A stretch of 64,000 nt of DNA from Pseudomonas viridiflava. Lineage in GTDB: Bacteria; Pseudomonadota; Gammaproteobacteria; Pseudomonadales; Pseudomonadaceae. Shown in pieces: positions 36,060 through 43,470 of the stretch. Where the stretch lies: the NCBI RefSeq assembly GCF_900601905.1, contig NZ_UWFA01000416.1, positions 558,001 to 622,000 on the forward strand, given 5' to 3'. The stretch's first letter is position 1, and every line of letters starts with the position of its first letter. A model generated the notes under the pieces. It made no database searches. It worked only from the letters and a program-made list of their open reading frames with translations, and was not told where the DNA came from. The translations under genes were made by a program, and so were the position numbers.

Positions 36060-36737
36060 ATGAAAACGTCGGTATTGAATACGCTACTTTGCTGCGCTGT
36101 CCTCTGTTTAGGGGGCTGCGCAAGCTCCCAGGTTGACCCGCGCCATTACTCTGGTTTTTTGAAGGATTACAGCCAGTTAAAACCCGCAGAAAGCGCAACT
36201 GGAGCGCCGGTCATGCGCTGGATCGATCCTGATATAAAGCTCAGCGAATACTCGCAGGTGTATATCGAGCCCAGTCAGTTCTATCCGCAACCGCAGCCGA
36301 CAGCGGTGATCTCCGCGCAAACGTTGCAATCCATCACACGCTACTTCGATGCCGCGCTCAAGCGTGAGCTGGGCAAGGATTTGCCATTGGCAGCCGCGCT
36401 AGGGCCCAACACCATCGTGGTTCGCCCGGCGATTACTGCGGTTTCGACCAGCACCGAAGGTCTCAAACCGTACGAAGTGATCCCCATTGCGCTGGTGGCA
36501 GCAGCGGTCAATACCGCAGCGGGCGGACGAGACCAGACTGTAGAAATCGCTACAGAAGCCGCTTTCCTGGATGGTGCCAGCAAAAGGATTCTCGCCCAGG
36601 TGGTACGCAAAGGCAGCGGCAAGTCATTGGAAGACGACACGACTCAGCTAACCCTGGAGGACGTGAAACCGGTACTCGATGGATGGGCCGCAGACTTGCG
36701 CCTGAGCTACGAGAAGCTCAGGCGCGCTGAAAAGTAG
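36060..36737 (+). CDS. DUF3313 lipoprotein
   Basis: 225 residues. The N-terminal lipobox (LCLGGC, acylated Cys followed by ASS) predicts a lipoprotein. DUF3313 features: YSGFLKDYSQLKP, a Y-S-Q-V-Y-I-E-P strand and the VVRPAITAVSTSTEGL region, with a C-terminal domain ending in WAADLRLSYEKL. The family is of unknown function, usually found in Proteobacteria as an envelope protein. It closes the five-gene operon; a large perfect inverted repeat follows. Confidence 0.85.
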   Translation: MKTSVLNTLLCCAVLCLGGCASSQVDPRHYSGFLKDYSQLKPAESATGAPVMRWIDPDIKLSEYSQVYIEPSQFYPQPQPTAVISAQTLQSITRYFDAALKRELGKDLPLAAALGPNTIVVRPAITAVSTSTEGLKPYEVIPIALVAAAVNTAAGGRDQTVEIATEAAFLDGASKRILAQVVRKGSGKSLEDDTTQLTLEDVKPVLDGWAADLRLSYEKLRRAEK

Positions 36738-37166
36738 TGCAAGGTCGAAAGACTCAAAGTGCGCGGGTCAAGGTTTACACCGCTGCCTGGCTGGCGGTTG
36801 ATGCCCTTGACCCGCTCTGCTTCGGGGGCTCAACCTACGGAATCCGCAATCAGGTAATACAAACGCTGGCATTTACGGCTCAACCCGCTTTTATTCCGAC
36901 GCGTTAGTTAAAGTACGCTGAAACCCCTCATACAGTTATGAGGCGGTTTTAACACATCACGGCAAAGACAGGCATAAGCGTTGCCTTTGCCCTGATAGCA
37001 TCGTGGTCAATCGTTTTATTAGTTGTCGAGCGTCATCCGTTTCATATAACCAGAGGCGCTCTATACGGGCACAGTTAGCGCAGCGCTTAAAACTGGACTA
37101 TGGCAACTCGATATCGCTTTTCCAGGGTTTGGTTAATATCGCCGTTGCGGTTGTGTCAGGCCTGTA
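36738..37166. other. Intergenic stretch of about 430 bp with a long hairpin
   Basis: Holds the hairpin at 36,763-36,815 and otherwise AT-richer sequence. Short open frames here look accidental. Confidence 0.45.
36763..36815 (+). terminator. Long two-step hairpin after the DUF1254 operon
   Basis: GCGGGTCAAGG (36,763-36,773) pairs perfectly with CCTTGACCCGC (36,805-36,815). Inside, ACCGC pairs with GCGGT. No T-run follows, so it may be an RNA-protecting 3' hairpin or a repeat element rather than an intrinsic terminator. Confidence 0.4.
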
Positions 37167-37481
37167 TCACTCATCGGCATGCTTGTCGGCATCAGCGCAG
37201 GGTAATCTGCCCGATTCGCCACCCGCAAACCGCTCCGCTTGATCTATACCCTTCTTTAGCGCGTCTTCGACCGTCCATTCACGGCCAGGCAGCGTCTGGA
37301 TGCGCTCGACAACCGGGTGCCCATCGGCAGCATAGACGGCAACCAGCATTTCGATACGGTCCGGCCCCGCCTCACGCGCCCGGACCTCGACATGGCAGCC
37401 GTTTTCAACCACCAGCGTGTAACACCGGTCATCCCGTTCTGGCTCGGCCCATTTTTTATATACATCGCCGCGAATAAACAT
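37167..37481 (-). CDS. Small hypothetical protein
   Basis: 104 residues, soluble, no recognised domain. It starts MFIRGDVYKKWAEP, has beta-rich segments (CYTLVVENGCHVEVRAREA, IEMLVAVYAADGHPV) and an acidic C-terminus with AEDALK-like helix (WTVEDALKKGIDQAERF). Similar short proteins are common in pseudomonads. It is divergent from the cyo operon. Function not known. Confidence 0.65.
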   Translation of the reverse strand: MFIRGDVYKKWAEPERDDRCYTLVVENGCHVEVRAREAGPDRIEMLVAVYAADGHPVVERIQTLPGREWTVEDALKKGIDQAERFAGGESGRLPCADADKHADE

Positions 37482-37630
37482 AGGTTTACCTGGCTATAAG
37501 TTGACTGTAGAGCGGCTGGCGGTAGAGCAACTGGCCGGAAGGGAATAATCCCAGCATCGTCTGGCAACTTAAAGCTCGAGTCGATCAATGGTCAGTGCCG
37601 TATCGCTTGTTAGACCGTTCGTCATGAGGC

Positions 37631-37642
37631 GTTGATATCAAC
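37631..37642. promoter_or_regulatory. 12-bp perfect palindrome upstream of cyoA
   Basis: GTTGATATCAAC, 83 bp before the cyoA start. It contains TTGAT and ATCAA like an FNR/ANR box, but without the 4-bp spacer that such sites need, so another regulator or chance is likely. Confidence 0.3.
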
Positions 37643-37724
37643 TAAACCTTTAGGGTGGACCTGCTTCAAAACGTCATGATTTCGGGACTGGCAACTTGCG
37701 CAGGACTTAAAGGGAGAGCACGCA

Positions 37725-38651
37725 ATGAAAGGTGTTTTTGGGCGATCCGTCATATTGATGGCTGCAACGCTCTTATTGTCCGGTTGCAACTGGATTCTCT
37801 TCAATCCAAAAGGCCAGATTGCCCTGGCCGAACGGGATCTGATCATACTTTCCACCGGGCTGATGCTGCTGGTCGTCGTGCCGGTTATCGTCATGACGTT
37901 CGTATTCGCCTACCGCTACCGGGCCACCAACAAAAAGGCCAGGTATTCTCCACGCTGGGCCAGTTCCCATAAGATTGAGGCCGTGGTCTGGGGCGTGCCT
38001 CTTTTGATAATCATCATTCTGGGCTGGGTGACCTGGGTCAGCACCCACGCCCTCGATCCCTACCGCCCTATCGAGTCAGACACCCCGCCGCTGAATGTCC
38101 AAGTGGTGGCGACGGACTGGAAATGGCTATTCATCTACCCGGACCTGGGCATCGCGACGGTCAACGAACTGTCCATGCCGGTGCATACACCGGTCAGTTT
38201 CACCGTCACCTCTGACGCCGCGATGACCTCATTTTTCATTCCCGCATTGGGTGGGCAGATCTACGCCATGGCGGGCATGCAGACGAAGCTGCACTTGATC
38301 GCCAACGAAACCGGGGAATTCCGCGGGATTGCCGCCAACTACAACGGCCCCGGATTTTCGGACATGCATTTTGCGACCTTTTCCAGAACGCCAGCCGATT
38401 TCGAGGACTGGGTCGCGAAGGTCAAAAGCGCTTCTCAACCGCTCAATCAGGCCACTTACGCCGAACTCGCCAAGCCGACCATCGCGCACAAGGTCACTTA
38501 TTACTCGCACGTTCAGGAGCGTCTGTTTCTGAACATCGTCGACAAGTACGAAGGCATGAACAAACGAAGCGCAGACCCGCGCAAACAGGCTGAGCGGCAA
38601 TCGGGTGAGCGTTTCGACAACCGTCCTGGTTTGCTGGCTGAGGAGCGCTGA
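37725..38651 (+). CDS. cyoA: Cytochrome bo3 ubiquinol oxidase subunit II
   Basis: 308 residues. Subunit II of the proton-pumping quinol oxidase of the inner membrane. It has a lipoprotein signal (LLLSGCNWIL), two transmembrane helices (LMLLVVVPVIVMTFVFAY; VPLLIIIILGWVTWV) and a periplasmic cupredoxin domain (VQVVATDWKWLFIYPDLG, ALGGQIYAMAGMQTKLHL, FSDMHF). The Cys/His ligands of CuA are missing, as expected for quinol rather than cytochrome c oxidases. GGGAGA precedes the ATG. First gene of the cyoABCD operon. Confidence 0.95.
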   Translation: MKGVFGRSVILMAATLLLSGCNWILFNPKGQIALAERDLIILSTGLMLLVVVPVIVMTFVFAYRYRATNKKARYSPRWASSHKIEAVVWGVPLLIIIILGWVTWVSTHALDPYRPIESDTPPLNVQVVATDWKWLFIYPDLGIATVNELSMPVHTPVSFTVTSDAAMTSFFIPALGGQIYAMAGMQTKLHLIANETGEFRGIAANYNGPGFSDMHFATFSRTPADFEDWVAKVKSASQPLNQATYAELAKPTIAHKVTYYSHVQERLFLNIVDKYEGMNKRSADPRKQAERQSGERFDNRPGLLAEER

Positions 38652-38653
38652 AC

Positions 38654-40627
38654 ATGTTTGGAAAACTGTCGTGGGAAGCCATTCCGACCGATGAACCCAT
38701 CGTGATGTACACCTTGGCCATCGTCGGCCTGATCGGGATTGCCCTGGTCGGCTCGATCACGTTGAAGCGCCAGTGGGGGTATATGTGGCGCGAATGGTTC
38801 ACCTCGGTGGATCACAAGAAAATCGGTTGCATGTACATCATTGTCGCGCTGGTCATGCTGCTGCGTGGGTTCTCCGATGCCATCATGATGCGCACCCAGC
38901 AGGCCATGGCTTCCAGCGGAGGGCCTGGCTATCTGCCCCCGGAACACTACGATCAGATCTTCACCGCCCATGGGGTGATCATGATCTTCTTCATGGCCAT
39001 GCCCTTCGTGGTGGGTCTGATGAACATCGTGGTACCTCTGCAGATAGGTGCCCGCGATGTGGCTTACCCTTTCCTTAATGCGCTCAGCTTCTGGCTGTTC
39101 GTCGTTGGCGCCGCGCTGGTCAATATCTCGCTGGGCGTGGGCGAGTTTGCCCGCACTGGCTGGGTCGCCTACCCGCCCCTGTCCGAATTGGCTTACAGCC
39201 CAGGCGTCGGGGTTGATTACTACATCTGGTCGTTGCAGATATCCGGCATCGGAACCTTGCTCACCGGGGTCAATTTCTTCGTCACCATCCTGAAGATGCG
39301 CACCCAAGGCATGACCCTGTTCAAGATGCCGGTGTTCACCTGGACCTCGCTGTGTACCTCGGTGTTGATCCTCGCTGCGTTTCCCATCCTGACCGCGACA
39401 CTGCTCATGCTCACGCTGGATCGTTATCTGGGCATGCACTTCTTTACCAATGAGGCGGGCGGAAATCCCATGATGTACGTCAACCTCATCTGGGCCTGGG
39501 GGCACCCGGAGGTGTACATCCTGATCCTGCCAGCCTTCGGCATTTTCTCGGAAATTGCAGCGACGTTCAGCAGCAAGCGGTTGTTCGGTTATTTCTCCCT
39601 GGTCTGGGCCACGATTGCTATTACCGTGCTGTCGTTCATCGTCTGGCTTCATCACTTCTTCACCATGGGCGCGGGAGGGAACGTCAACGCCTTCTTCGGC
39701 ATCATGACGATGATCATTGCCGTGCCCACCGGGGTGAAAATCTTTACCTGGCTGTTCACCATGTACCGCGGCCGTGTGCGGTTCGAGACGCCCATGCTGT
39801 GGACGCTGGGTTTCATTGTCACGTTCAGCATCGGCGGCATGACGGGCGTCTTGCTGGCTGTGCCGGGCGCCGACTTCCTGCTGCATAACAGCCTGTTCCT
39901 GATCGCTCACTTCCATAACGTCATCATTGGCGGCGCCGTATTCGGCTACATGGCGGGGCTGACGTACTGGTTCCCGAAAGCCTTCGGGTTCCGGCTGAAC
40001 GACAAGCTGGGGCGTATCGCCTTCTGGTGCTGGTTGATCGGCTTCTATTTCGCCTTCATGCCCTCCTACGTATTGGGTTTCATGGGCATGACCCGACGCC
40101 TGAACCACTTTGACAACCCCGCATGGCAACCCTGGTTGCTGCTGGAACTGGTCGGGGTAGCGATCATTCTTTGCGGTGTGGCCTCCCAGGCCCTGCAGTT
40201 ATTCACCAGCATCCGCAACCGTCATCAATACCGCGACCTCACGGGCGACCCTTGGGACGGAAGGACCCTGGAATGGGCAACGGCTTCCCCGCCGCCGGTC
40301 TACAACTTCGCTGAACAGCCCAGAGTTGACGACCTTGACGCTTACTGGGGGATGAAAGAGCGCGGAGCCAGCACACTCAGCCATACCGATTACCGCAGGA
40401 TTCATATGCCGCGCAATACCTCGGCGGGACTGGTCATCAGCGTATTCGCGCTGATCTGCAGCTTCGCACTGGTGTGGCACATCTGGTGGATGGCGACCCT
40501 GGGTTTGTTGGGGTGCCTGGTTGCACTGGTTGTGCGCAGCTACGACGAAGACACGGACTATTTCATCAGCGCCCATGAGGTCGCGCGGATCGAACAAGCC
40601 CATCTCAAAGAACTGGCGGAGGCTTGA
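38654..40627 (+). CDS. cyoB: Cytochrome bo3 ubiquinol oxidase subunit I
   Basis: 657 residues, catalytic subunit holding heme b, heme o3 and CuB. The ligands are visible: His in TAHGVIMIFFMAMPF, His-Tyr pair in WGHPEVYILILPAFG, the double His in WLHHFFTMG, and the two heme His in LIAHFHNVIIGG. Fifteen helices are expected in total and the length is normal. Starts 2 nt after cyoA. It reduces oxygen to water with quinol electrons and pumps protons. A large antisense open frame at 38,513-40,129 is a codon-composition shadow. Confidence 0.96.
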   Translation: MFGKLSWEAIPTDEPIVMYTLAIVGLIGIALVGSITLKRQWGYMWREWFTSVDHKKIGCMYIIVALVMLLRGFSDAIMMRTQQAMASSGGPGYLPPEHYDQIFTAHGVIMIFFMAMPFVVGLMNIVVPLQIGARDVAYPFLNALSFWLFVVGAALVNISLGVGEFARTGWVAYPPLSELAYSPGVGVDYYIWSLQISGIGTLLTGVNFFVTILKMRTQGMTLFKMPVFTWTSLCTSVLILAAFPILTATLLMLTLDRYLGMHFFTNEAGGNPMMYVNLIWAWGHPEVYILILPAFGIFSEIAATFSSKRLFGYFSLVWATIAITVLSFIVWLHHFFTMGAGGNVNAFFGIMTMIIAVPTGVKIFTWLFTMYRGRVRFETPMLWTLGFIVTFSIGGMTGVLLAVPGADFLLHNSLFLIAHFHNVIIGGAVFGYMAGLTYWFPKAFGFRLNDKLGRIAFWCWLIGFYFAFMPSYVLGFMGMTRRLNHFDNPAWQPWLLLELVGVAIILCGVASQALQLFTSIRNRHQYRDLTGDPWDGRTLEWATASPPPVYNFAEQPRVDDLDAYWGMKERGASTLSHTDYRRIHMPRNTSAGLVISVFALICSFALVWHIWWMATLGLLGCLVALVVRSYDEDTDYFISAHEVARIEQAHLKELAEA

Positions 40628-40630
40628 GGC

Positions 40631-41245
40631 ATGTCCAACATCGTGCTTGAAAAAGATATTGCCCACACTCACGAGCAGGGTCATGAAGATGCCGGGTCGA
40701 TGAGGATATTCGGCTTCTGGATCTACCTGATGACCGACTGCATCCTCTTCGCCACCTTGTTTGCAGGCTACGCGGTGCTGCGCGACAGCGTCGCGGGTGG
40801 GCCGTCCACTGTCGATATCTTTGAACTGCCCTATGTGCTGACCGAGACCATGCTGCTGCTGTTCAGCAGCATCACGTATGGCTACGCCATGCTGGCAATG
40901 AACCGCGACCAGCCAGCCCATGTGCTGCGCTGGCTGGGGCTGACGTTCCTGCTGGGGGCGGGCTTTCTGGCGATGGAGATCAACGAGTTCCATCACCTGA
41001 TCGAGGAAGGATACGGGCCGGATCGTAGCGCTTTCCTGACGGCGTTCTTCACCCTGGTGGGCACCCACGGCGCTCACGTTGCCGCAGGATTGGTCTGGAT
41101 GGCCATCTTGATGGTGCAGGTACGCAGCAAGGGGATCACCAACAATACCTCCACACGCCTGAGTTGCCTGAGCCTGTTCTGGCATTTCCTGGATGTCGTC
41201 TGGATCTGTGTCTTCACCGTTGTCTATCTACTGGGAGTGATTTGA
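40631..41245 (+). CDS. cyoC: Cytochrome bo3 ubiquinol oxidase subunit III
   Basis: 204 residues with five predicted helices, first of them FWIYLMTDCILFATLFAGY, then LLLFSSITYGYAMLAM, the G-T-H-G-A-H-V motif of subunit III and FWHFLDVVWICVFTVVYL at the C-terminus. It stabilises the complex rather than carrying metals. The start is 3 nt after cyoB; the N-terminus (VLEKDIAHTHEQGHEDAG) is His-rich and longer than in E. coli. Confidence 0.95.
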   Translation: MSNIVLEKDIAHTHEQGHEDAGSMRIFGFWIYLMTDCILFATLFAGYAVLRDSVAGGPSTVDIFELPYVLTETMLLLFSSITYGYAMLAMNRDQPAHVLRWLGLTFLLGAGFLAMEINEFHHLIEEGYGPDRSAFLTAFFTLVGTHGAHVAAGLVWMAILMVQVRSKGITNNTSTRLSCLSLFWHFLDVVWICVFTVVYLLGVI

Positions 41246-41246
41246 C

Positions 41247-41585
41247 ATGTACAACCAGAGCCCTGTGCACAGCAGTGCTGGCACCAGCCACGGCAGTAAT
41301 CGCTCTTATCTGATCGGCTTTATCCTTTCCGTGGTTATGACACTCATCCCGTTCATGCTCGTGATGCATCCTGCGCTTCCGCGTCATGTCACGGCGTGGA
41401 CAGTGGTAATCATCGGTGCCATCCAGATACTTGTACACCTCAAGTACTTCCTGCACCTGGACACCGCGGCGGAGCAGCGATGGAACCTTATTGCGCTGGT
41501 CTTTTCGGCCATTATCATTCTGCTGCTGGTGGGGCTTTCATTGTGGATAATGGCCAGCATTCATCACAACATGTTGGCGCACTAA
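41247..41585 (+). CDS. cyoD: Cytochrome bo3 ubiquinol oxidase subunit IV
   Basis: 112 residues, three predicted helices (SYLIGFILSVVMTLIPFML, TVVIIGAIQILVHLKYFLH, LIALVFSAIIILLLVGLSLWI). Small assembly subunit needed for CuB binding in subunit I. It starts 1 nt after cyoC. The heme O synthase gene cyoE, which normally follows, is absent: the next gene is on the other strand. Heme O must come from another copy elsewhere in the genome. Confidence 0.93.
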   Translation: MYNQSPVHSSAGTSHGSNRSYLIGFILSVVMTLIPFMLVMHPALPRHVTAWTVVIIGAIQILVHLKYFLHLDTAAEQRWNLIALVFSAIIILLLVGLSLWIMASIHHNMLAH

Positions 41586-41691
41586 CGCATTGCCGGGCTT
41601 CGGCTGTACAAGCAACTTGCTCTGAAGGTGGCAAGCGAGCGTGAGCAGCTGATGCCCCCACTAACACGGCTAAAACCGCCCCGTCTGCCTA

Positions 41692-42261
41692 TTAATGCCC
41701 GTCAGCAATCCTGTCTCGTAAATCAATCAGATCTTTGCGATGTTGTACCTGAGTTTCCCTGGCATAGTTCAACGCGGAGATATAAGCAGGTTCAGAAGTC
41801 AGGCTGATAAGATCTTCATAGGCCTTAATCTGCACATCTTCCGAAAGTATATCGGCGGTCAGATACGCCCTGGGGCTGCTTGAATAGCGAGTGCCTGCAC
41901 CTGTCGGGTTTTCAGCGATGCTTAGCTTTTCAAGCGACAGCGAGGCTTTGTCGTAGTAATTAATCGTGAATCCTTTGCCCTTCAGAAAGTCCGCCAACTC
42001 CGCACGGTCCATGTTCTTGGGCAAGGGACCGGAGCGCCCTTTCGCGAGGTGCAGCAATATGGCGCCTAATATATCTGCATGGCGAATCTTCCTTCTGGCG
42101 ATGCGAACCAGCGTTGCTTTTCGTGCCGGATCATCGTCGCTCACTGCCTGGGTCAGGTAGGCAATCGCCATCGTCAGCTCCCCCTCATGGCCGCCGAACT
42201 GCTGCAGCAAGAGGTCGAGGAATTTCAAATCCGACAAGAATTTCTTGTTTGCGCGCGTCAT
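41692..42261 (-). CDS. Manganese-catalase-like ferritin-fold protein
   Basis: 189 residues, all-helical. LLLQQFGGHEGELTMAIAYL and the second helix IARRKIRHADILGAILLHL follow the manganese catalase pattern L-L-x-Q-F-G-G-x-x-G-E-L and E-x-x-H, and SEDVQIKAYEDLI with ARETQVQHRKDL match the second half. The Glu of the first ExxH is Lys58 here, while Glu28 and His61 are kept; the protein is also shorter than typical enzymes. It may have lost catalase activity or use a changed metal site. It sits with KGG stress proteins. Confidence 0.65.
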   Translation of the reverse strand: MTRANKKFLSDLKFLDLLLQQFGGHEGELTMAIAYLTQAVSDDDPARKATLVRIARRKIRHADILGAILLHLAKGRSGPLPKNMDRAELADFLKGKGFTINYYDKASLSLEKLSIAENPTGAGTRYSSSPRAYLTADILSEDVQIKAYEDLISLTSEPAYISALNYARETQVQHRKDLIDLRDRIADGH

Positions 42262-42562
42262 GTAGTTCTCCGAATCGGTGTCTCGCTAACGGATGACCCA
42301 CATGATGCCCTACGGTTCACGCCAATGGTGCGAACGTAGAGAAAATACACCGGTAGCGTCATGTAAGCCAGAGAGGCAAGTTGAAATCTTATACGAAGCG
42401 GCACGTAGACTAAATACTGTGTATAAGTTTCACAGCCCCCACTACCGTTTATCGCCACGCTATAAAAATCTTAAAACATTTTCAGGCGGCCCTTATCGTA
42501 ATTTATGCCCGCTGCAATCAAGGGGCATCACCAAACACTCAATGACAGTTGGAGGACACATT
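42262..42562. other. Promoter region of the KGG stress gene
   Basis: About 300 bp. An open frame extends upstream from the KGG protein, but that part has no similarity and the GGAGG at 42,551 points to the start at 42,563. CTATAAAA near 42,463 is a possible -10 of the stress-sigma type. No gene seen. Confidence 0.4.
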
Positions 42563-42739
42563 ATGACAACCGGTAATAAGAACCCGGGCAACTTCGCCAA
42601 CGATCCTGAAAAAGCATCGGAGGCGGGAAAGAAAGGTGGCCAGGCGTCTGGCGGCAACTTTGCCAACGACCGTGAAAAAGCTTCGGAAGCTGGCCGTAAA
42701 GGTGGTCAGAACAGCCACGGCGGTGGCCGCAAGTCCTAA
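42563..42739 (+). CDS. KGG-repeat general stress protein (YciG/Con-10 type)
   Basis: 58 residues, very hydrophilic, with two copies of the unit GNFANDPEKASEAGKKGGQ / GNFANDREKASEAGRKGGQ. Such KGG-motif proteins are made in stationary phase and under osmotic or desiccation stress in enterics, pseudomonads and fungi; their mode of action is unclear. The ATG at 42,563 follows GGAGG by 7 nt. A strong hairpin lies just downstream. Confidence 0.85.
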   Translation: MTTGNKNPGNFANDPEKASEAGKKGGQASGGNFANDREKASEAGRKGGQNSHGGGRKS

Positions 42740-42742
42740 CCG

Positions 42743-42765
42743 AAGGGGCAGCCTTGCTGCCCCTT
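42743..42765 (+). terminator. Hairpin terminator after the first KGG gene
   Basis: AAGGGGCAGC pairs perfectly with GCTGCCCCTT across a 3-nt loop. The following T-run is poor (TTCCC), so termination may be partial. Confidence 0.6.
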
Positions 42766-42794
42766 CCCGGCTACAAAAGGGGAACTGACCATGC

Positions 42795-43013
42795 GTGCAC
42801 CTGTGGAACATCAGCGAAGCGAGTTACACCATAGGCCGAATACGCTCGTGCGAACTGAAGTGCGTGCCAGCGAACGTTCAAATACACCTGCGTGTTATGA
42901 ACATCGGCGAGCTATTGAACTGGCTGAAGCAATTGTCGGTGCTTCGCAGACGCCAACGCTGTGCGAACGGCAGTTATAGCCTGGGCAATGGCACAGGACT
43001 ACAAGTGCCGTAG
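42795..43013 (+). CDS. Doubtful small hypothetical protein
   Basis: 72-codon frame beginning at a GTG, 10 nt after an AAGGGGAA ribosome binding site; another frame (ATG at 42,791) uses the same site. The GTG frame looks more protein-like (VQIHLRVMNIGELLNWLKQL amphipathic helix), the other is Arg/Glu/His-rich. Neither matches a family I recognise. One of them may be real, because the site is well formed and the stretch lies between two stress genes. Confidence 0.25.
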   Translation: MHLWNISEASYTIGRIRSCELKCVPANVQIHLRVMNIGELLNWLKQLSVLRRRQRCANGSYSLGNGTGLQVP

Positions 43014-43063
43014 AGCTGGAATGACAAGTTGCATAACCGATAGGAACGAAGAGGTGACTGAAC

Positions 43064-43414
43064 ATGAGTACTCAAGACAAGCAAGGCAAGATGAGCGTCA
43101 GTGAAGCGGGTAAAAAAGGCGGCGAAGCCACCTCTGCTTCTCATGACAAAGAGTTCTATCAGGAAATTGGCAGCCAAGGTGGGCAGAACAGCGGCGGCAA
43201 TTTCAAAAATGATCCAGAGCGCGCCGCCGAAGCCGGTAGCAAAGGCGGCCAGAACAGTGGCGGCAACTTCAAGAATGACCCCGAACGCGCCGCCGAAGCG
43301 GGCAGCAAAGGCGGTCAGAACAGTGGCGGCAACTTTGCCAATGACCGTGAGAAAGCCTCGGAAGCCGGCCGTAAGGGCGGCGAAAACAGCCGTGGTGGCG
43401 GACGCAACAGTTGA
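43064..43414 (+). CDS. KGG-repeat general stress protein, longer form
   Basis: 116 residues. After a leader (MSVSEAGKKGGEATSASHD, EFYQEIGSQGGQ) come three 22-residue repeats of the form NSGGNFKNDPERAAEAGSKG, the last ending in GRKGGENSRGGGRNS. The repeats are the same module as in the 58-residue protein just upstream and suggest growth by tandem duplication. Low complexity, charged and Gly/Asn-rich, it is probably disordered and desiccation-protective like other KGG/Con-10 proteins. It ends before a strong terminator at 43,426. Confidence 0.85.
   Translation: MSTQDKQGKMSVSEAGKKGGEATSASHDKEFYQEIGSQGGQNSGGNFKNDPERAAEAGSKGGQNSGGNFKNDPERAAEAGSKGGQNSGGNFANDREKASEAGRKGGENSRGGGRNS
43188..43385 (+). 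repeat. Three 66-bp in-frame tandem repeats
   Basis: Units at about 43,188-43,253, 43,254-43,319 and 43,320-43,385 encode the KGG modules. The first two are nearly identical; the third has diverged and matches the last unit of the 58-residue gene (FANDREKASEAGRKGG). Confidence 0.75.
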
Positions 43415-43425
43415 GGTGCGTGATG

Positions 43426-43453
43426 CAGGGGAGCGCGGCTCCCCTGTTTTTTT
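43426..43453 (+). terminator. Strong rho-independent terminator
   Basis: CAGGGGAGC pairs perfectly with GCTCCCCTG around GCG and is followed by seven T. Ends the longer KGG gene. Confidence 0.92.
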
Positions 43454-43470
43454 GATCGATGAGGACGCCC

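Noticed and set aside
37631..37642. ANR/FNR box upstream of cyoA
   Set aside because: The halves TTGAT and ATCAA are present but abut or overlap, lacking the 4-bp spacer needed by ANR, so it was listed only as an unassigned palindrome.
38513..40129. 538-codon open frame antisense to cyoB
   Set aside because: cyoB is certain from its heme and copper ligands. The antisense frame is His/Glu/Gln-rich with no domain, a typical shadow of a high-GC membrane gene.
43188..43385. Regular 66-bp repeats considered as CRISPR-like
   Set aside because: They are contiguous, in frame and encode KGG modules; there are no variable spacers.
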